10,474 nucleotides of DNA from Asterionellopsis glacialis (lineage: Eukaryota; Bacillariophyta; Plagiogrammaphyceae; Rhaphoneidales; Asterionellopsidaceae): contig WKLE02000005.1 of assembly GCA_014885115.2 (NCBI GenBank), forward strand, positions 1 through 10,474, read 5' to 3'. This document shows, in pieces, positions 6,416 to 10,474 of this stretch (position 1 is the stretch's first letter; every line of letters starts with the position of its first letter). The notes under the pieces are model-generated. The model searched no databases. It saw nothing but the letters and a program-made list of their open reading frames with translations, and was not told the origin of the DNA. A program made the position numbers and the translations under genes.

Positions 6416-9142
6416 TTGTATTTGGGTTGCCACAAATTGTTGTTGTACTTCCATGGTAAAACTATCATTACAATCTTGTAAGGCAACATGTGACCATGTT
6501 GTAAAACATTGGTAGATAATATCATTTAATGATTTTTGAATCGTCCCCAAGGCACTTTGTGGACCATGTGACTCATGACGTAATCCACGTGCACTTAGTA
6601 ATGCCAATTCTTCTAATGTCACATTACGTGGTGCATCTAACTCTGTAGCATTGGCATCGCCGCTACCAGTTCCATCTGTGGTGGTTCCTCCTGCTGCTGC
6701 TGCACCCGTCGTTGTTGTATCATCCGAGGTGAGGAGTAGTGTTTCACGTACCATTTGAGCACCATGGAACTGTGTCCCACTAAAAGCTGAATCAGATGCT
6801 TCCATGGCTTCTTCAAATGTAATTAATCCATCTTCATTATCATCTGCTAAATCAAATGCACTTTGCAATTCTAAAATGGAAATCATGGCGGACGACGATG
6901 CCGTAGTTGCCGTGGCATTTGCACCAGTCGCACTACTACTTGTTGTAGAAGCACTCGTCGCAGCAGCCAACATCGCAGGTGAGGATTGGGCATCCAATAA
7001 GGTGGGTAAGGATGTTAAACGAAATTTCAATAAGTAACATAATCGTCCCACAATGAATGCTTTTGTAGCTTCGGCTGCTGCTGCGGAGGATGTACCTGAC
7101 GACGTGGTGGTACTTAACATTCTCCGAAGTTCACACAAGAGACGTCCCATAATTTCACATGTTTGGACATACAGGGATTGTCGTAATCGACGTTCACTCT
7201 CGACACGTTCTTCGGCATGAACCAAAAGTTCATGTGCATCATCACTCACCCTCAACAACATTGCATCCAGTTCGGTAGCTATTTTGAGTGTATTCCGATA
7301 TGCTTCATGCGGCAGAATGGAGGAGAGAGGTGGTGCATTAGCCAAGGATGTACGTAATGTTGATACCACTTGACTATGTACGGAATGAAACGAGGTGGTC
7401 AACAGCGAATGGACCAAACTACTAAAAGTATTGGAAAACAAGGCACTCCATAAACTGAACTTGCGTTGTTGGGATAGTCCTTGTCCTTGTTGTTGGGACA
7501 AGGATGTCGATACAGTTCCATCACTGCTCCTTGTCGTAGTCGCAGTAGTGGTTGTTGTAAAGCTGGATGTACCATGACTCAAGACAACATGACTATCCAC
7601 CATACCCTGTAAAGCTTCCTCCCATGTCGTAACGGAGGAACATTGACTTAATAACTCCATACATTCAATACCATCCGTCTTGTCGTACAAACTTTGACGT
7701 ATTTGTCCCAAAGCAGAGGCTGTTGTACCTGCAATTTCAACCAATACAGACTTCACCTTTTGTCGTATCAAAGCTAAATGAGCGGCCAATAATTTTGATG
7801 CCTTGCGTTTGACTAAATCGGTATCAAAGTAGGGTAAGGATTCCATAATACTACTGCTAGTTGTGGAGGATAAAGTCATAGTAGAATCATCCTTACAACT
7901 TGATTCCTCTGTATAACATTGACGTTTAATAAAGAATTGATACGGATGCAAAATGACATCATATTGTAAAATCAATACAATTTTACTCAAGATGTCTTCA
8001 GCAGTTTCAGTTTGATCCACTGTCAATTGTTGCAACAATGAGTGTAACAATTTAGCTTTACTCTCAAAATACAAATCAATCAACCAAGACGATGTCAATG
8101 CATTATCCTTTGTAGTAGATGATGACGATGACGGTGTCACAGACAATAAATGAAGTGTAGCAAGTGCAGCAGCGGACTTGGCAGCACCTAAATGTGGATT
8201 AAAGGAAATAGCTTCCGCCTCGGCATCCACTCCAAGTTTGTCGTCATCGCTACAATAATAAGATGCACTTTGACTTAAAATTTGTTTTGCCATTTGAATT
8301 GTTTTAGCTGGTATGCGTTCCATCATGAGGTATGTCATTTTGAGTTGTGTTTGTATCATGGCATCGGATTGAATCAACTTGTAATTGGGATTGACTTTGT
8401 TGTTGCTACTGTTGCTCCTTGATGACAAGACTGATGAAGACGACGATGCCGATAAGGCTTTGGCTAATGGAAATTTAGGTGTCGGTGACGAAGATGATGA
8501 GGATGATAAGGTAATGAGGGTAAAGAGTTCTACCAATGTGGTTGCTGCACCATGGACATCCTTTTGATCCAAGTAACGATGAATAGATCGTGGCAAACGT
8601 GACAAATTACGTCGTACCATGACAACATCGCTATTTGTAGCAGATGGAACACTTTTACTCAATCCTTGTTTTTCTTCTTCCTGTTTGGTACTGTTGTCCA
8701 CGTCTTGACCAGTCTCCTCCTGCTCATTGTTACTGTTTGTTTTTTCTTCTTCGTCGATTGCTTGAGCTATTTGTTGATTTCGTTGATTTTGCTGTTGCAA
8801 TTTCGTCATTAACGACGGCAAGGCGTGGACCAACTGATGCAATTCTTGTGATCGTTCTCTCATTTTCAATACTTCATCGGACGATCCTACCAATTCCCGA
8901 TATCGCGATGCCAATACCAACCGCAATTCTGTCTTTTTGGCTTGTGCATCTTCCAAGGCATGATGATGCAATTGACGCATTTCTTCAATCGTCATGCTTT
9001 TGGCAATCGATTGAGAATAGTTGCTTGGAGGAGCTGCTGCAGTATTCGCCGCCGTGACAGCCGCAGAAGGTGGTCCCATACTTCTGCTACTGCCATTGGC
9101 AACCACCCTTCCAGAAGTCGAATACGTTGTCGGCATACTCAT
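5195..9142 (-). CDS. COG1: Conserved oligomeric Golgi complex subunit 1-like protein with an EF-hand
   Basis: A single open frame of 1315 codons starting at ATG 9142-9140 (in-frame TGA upstream at 9181-9179) and ending with TAA at 5197-5195. COG1 is a lobe A/B-bridging subunit of the COG tether, which captures retrograde vesicles at the Golgi. The N-terminal Cog1/Vps51 segment is clear at about residues 46-115: I-E-E-M-R-Q-L, then KKTELRLVLASRYRELVGSSDEVLKMRE, matching the family's 'KKEELR..VG.RYRDLI.AAD.I..M'. The 'LSRLPRSIHRYLDQKDVHGAATTLVELF' region (about 180-207) and a C-terminal RFVLLPIQSERSLNEL also fit. Length exceeds animal COG1 (about 980) because of inserted low-complexity: Ser runs near 212-240 and 910-919, Gln near 1125, and an Asp/Glu cluster near 1140. 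Residues 758-790 form an EF-hand, unusual for this family. No introns are evident. A GTAAGT at about 5244-5239 near the 3' end could be an unused donor. Confidence 0.82.
6386..6413. repeat. GCT trinucleotide microsatellite in COG1 coding sequence
   Basis: Nine perfect GCT units plus a G on the plus strand, read as nine AGC serine codons in COG1 (residues 911-919, preceded by one TCC serine). It is a likely length-polymorphic coding repeat in a poorly conserved linker. Confidence 0.9.
6770..6871 (-). other. EF-hand motif within COG1
   Basis: Residues 758-790 read E-L-x-x-A-F-D-L-A, then the 12-residue loop D-D-N-E-D-G-L-I-T-F-E-E (residues 767-778; bases 6844-6809), then an A-M-E-A exit helix. 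All canonical loop positions are filled: D1, N3, D5, G6, I8 and E12. The entering helix has exactly the calmodulin spacing (E-x-x-x-A-F-x-L-x-D). Only one hand is visible; no paired second loop was found nearby. This is sequence-evident; calcium binding is inference. Confidence 0.8.
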
Positions 9143-9181
9143 TTTCAATTTTGGGGGGATTCTATGCTCGCGTTTTGTTCA

Positions 9182-10474
9182 CAACCGGTCGAACCCAAGA
9201 TGAGACAAACTGGAGTTCGAAATGTAGCGACAGCAAAGAGATACTGAGAACGTGATATAATACTAATAAGAAGACAAAGACGCTGTTGCCTCTCTCAAAA
9301 AGGACAGACAGTGCTGTGCTATGTTTCAGCAAGCAATGACCGTCAACAATAAAAAAAGATTTCCATTTTTTTTTCGACATTCTACACAGACGGTAACACC
9401 CAGAAGACCCTACGCGTTGATTGTGCGCATGCTGTTTCTCGCATGCCTCTCCCTTGGAGTAGATTGCTGGGCGAATTATCTACTTCCGCCTAAAAATCGT
9501 AGAATGGAAGTTTATTATAACTGTTGCCGTTATTGGGGAGTTCCGCCTCTAGAGAGAGTACTGAACAAAATAACCGTCGTCGGCAGTGTACCAGGGTACC
9601 GGTACAGTCAGTAACCGGAAAGCCAGATTCGGAGCGAGAACTGGTTACCAAGTCTACCGTGCGCTGCTTGCACGGGTCTCCCTCTTTATTCGTACCTGGT
9701 AGGACTAGAATCCTCTATACTAACTGTTCCCAGCTACTCTGTATGTAGGAACCATAAGTCTATAACTAGTCCTATATAGTGTATTGATACAGACAGTACC
9801 AGGTACCGAAACAATACCAGGTAGTTTCCTGACTGGAGACAGAAAGATACGGGTACATAAACATCCATTATTCGGGTTTGTGTATCATCGGATTTTGACC
9901 CAACCAGAAACTACGAATAATTTATTATCAATCACGACCGCAATAGTGTAATATTAAAAAAGTATTGTTACTGTACCAAATGGATTATCTTGAACATCCA
10001 GCGATATCTTATCATCTGGGGATCCAAAAATAACGAATCACTGTAGATTTAGTACTCTAAGGTAGACTATCAATGGAGGAAACCAATTACAGTACCTGGT
10101 ACAGTATCTTCAATTAAGGACAGTAAACTACGTAATAATAATATGATTACTTATTGATTCTTTTTCATAATTTTTTTTTGTATCAATAGAACAGAGTATT
10201 TTCTTACCGGGACTTGAGGTGGTACCATATCATACCTGTACACCGTCAGTGATTTCCTTTTACCTCAAGGAACACATAGTACTAAATTTCAGTACTTTGG
10301 ATCCCAGAGCTCTCTTCTTCGCATAATCTTCTATGTACCTGTACCTATATTATCAAACAGTCCCAGCCGACGCGGTAATTCTGAGTTATTTCTGTATTAT
10401 CTAATGAAAGTAACTAGTGTACAGCTCAAATTTCCGGGGGAATCCAAAAAAAAAATATTTTAGCCCTAAATTTT
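9182..10474. other. Right-hand spacer, COG1 5' region and palindrome cluster; no supported gene
   Basis: I see no convincing gene in these 1.3 kb. The part nearest 9182 holds the COG1 leader and promoter (minus strand). A plus-strand open frame at 9321-9614 (97 codons from an ATG) has no recognisable domain and unremarkable composition, so it is not called. Beyond about 9580 the DNA is AT-rich and studded with GTACC/GGTAC motifs. The window ends in an A-run followed by ATTTTAGCCC. Confidence 0.5.
9588..10345. repeat. Cluster of TACCWGGTA / GGTACC palindromic motifs
   Basis: Four exact TACCWGGTA copies occur at 9693-9701, 9797-9805, 9815-9823 and 10093-10101. Two of these share the longer ACAGTACCWGGTAC (9793-9806 and 10089-10102). 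Related words surround them: GTACCGGTAC (9596-9605), GGTACC (10221-10226) and GTACCTGTACC (10335-10345). No TACCWGGTA copy was noticed elsewhere in the window. Candidates are binding sites for a dimeric regulator of the flanking gene(s), or a degenerate repeat family. Confidence 0.55.

Noticed and set aside
5653..9057. Several plus-strand open frames of 60-137 codons inside the COG1 region
   Set aside because: They are antisense shadows of the COG1 frame, rich in Leu/Val/Cys runs that mirror its Ser, Gln and Asp codon repeats.
9143..9148. A COG1 start two codons upstream, at 9148
   Set aside because: That codon is TTG; the first real ATG is at 9142-9140.
9180..9200. tRNA B-box-like sequence (GGGTTCGACC on the minus strand), and a similar GGGTTCGAG at about 810
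   Set aside because: No acceptor stem, A box or cloverleaf could be formed around either site.
9321..9748. Plus-strand frames of 97 and 74 codons downstream of the COG1 start
   Set aside because: They overlap one another in different frames, have no recognisable motif, and their composition is what translated non-coding DNA gives.
769..10467. The 10-base word GGGCTAAAAT at 769-778 and its reverse complement at 10458-10467
   Set aside because: The match does not extend outside ten bases, and AT-rich spacers give such pairs by chance; not evidence of a composite element.

Overview
The window looks like nuclear DNA from a eukaryotic microalga, most likely a diatom or another stramenopile. This is inferred from four things: a long intronless gene for a Golgi tethering subunit full of Ser, Thr, Ala and Gln low-complexity tracts; a candidate selenoprotein; wide AT-rich spacers; and a fossil transposon. 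There is no sign of bacterial operons. The three recognisable coding units all read on the minus strand.

Layout. (1) Positions 516-1, minus: the 5' part of a DsbA/FrnE-like thioredoxin-fold gene that runs off the left edge. The first cysteine of its CPWC active site is an in-frame TGA. The frame stays open for 121 more codons of family-like sequence, so this is read as a selenocysteine codon (U-P-W-C). The 3' UTR, where a SECIS element should lie, is outside the window. (2) 517-1017: AT-rich spacer with small hairpins, followed by a doubtful 57-codon ORF (1191-1018). (3) About 1140-4440: a block almost without CpG and rich in TpG/CpA. It contains a decayed minus-strand transposase-like gene (about 4664-2357, several frameshifts and stops) and an unexplained acidic plus-strand ORF (1330-1656). 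(4) 4665-5194: spacer with hairpins. (5) 9142-5195, minus: a 1315-codon COG1-like gene carrying what appears to be a canonical EF-hand in its middle. (6) 9182-10474: spacer with no supported gene but a cluster of TACCWGGTA palindromes.

The genes do not form an obvious pathway. The FrnE-like protein probably acts in thiol redox chemistry in the secretory system or an organelle. COG1 acts in retrograde Golgi traffic. The middle is a silenced, mutated mobile element between two housekeeping-type genes. The most interesting points are the TGA-for-Cys active site, the EF-hand in COG1 and the extreme CpG loss of the fossil element.
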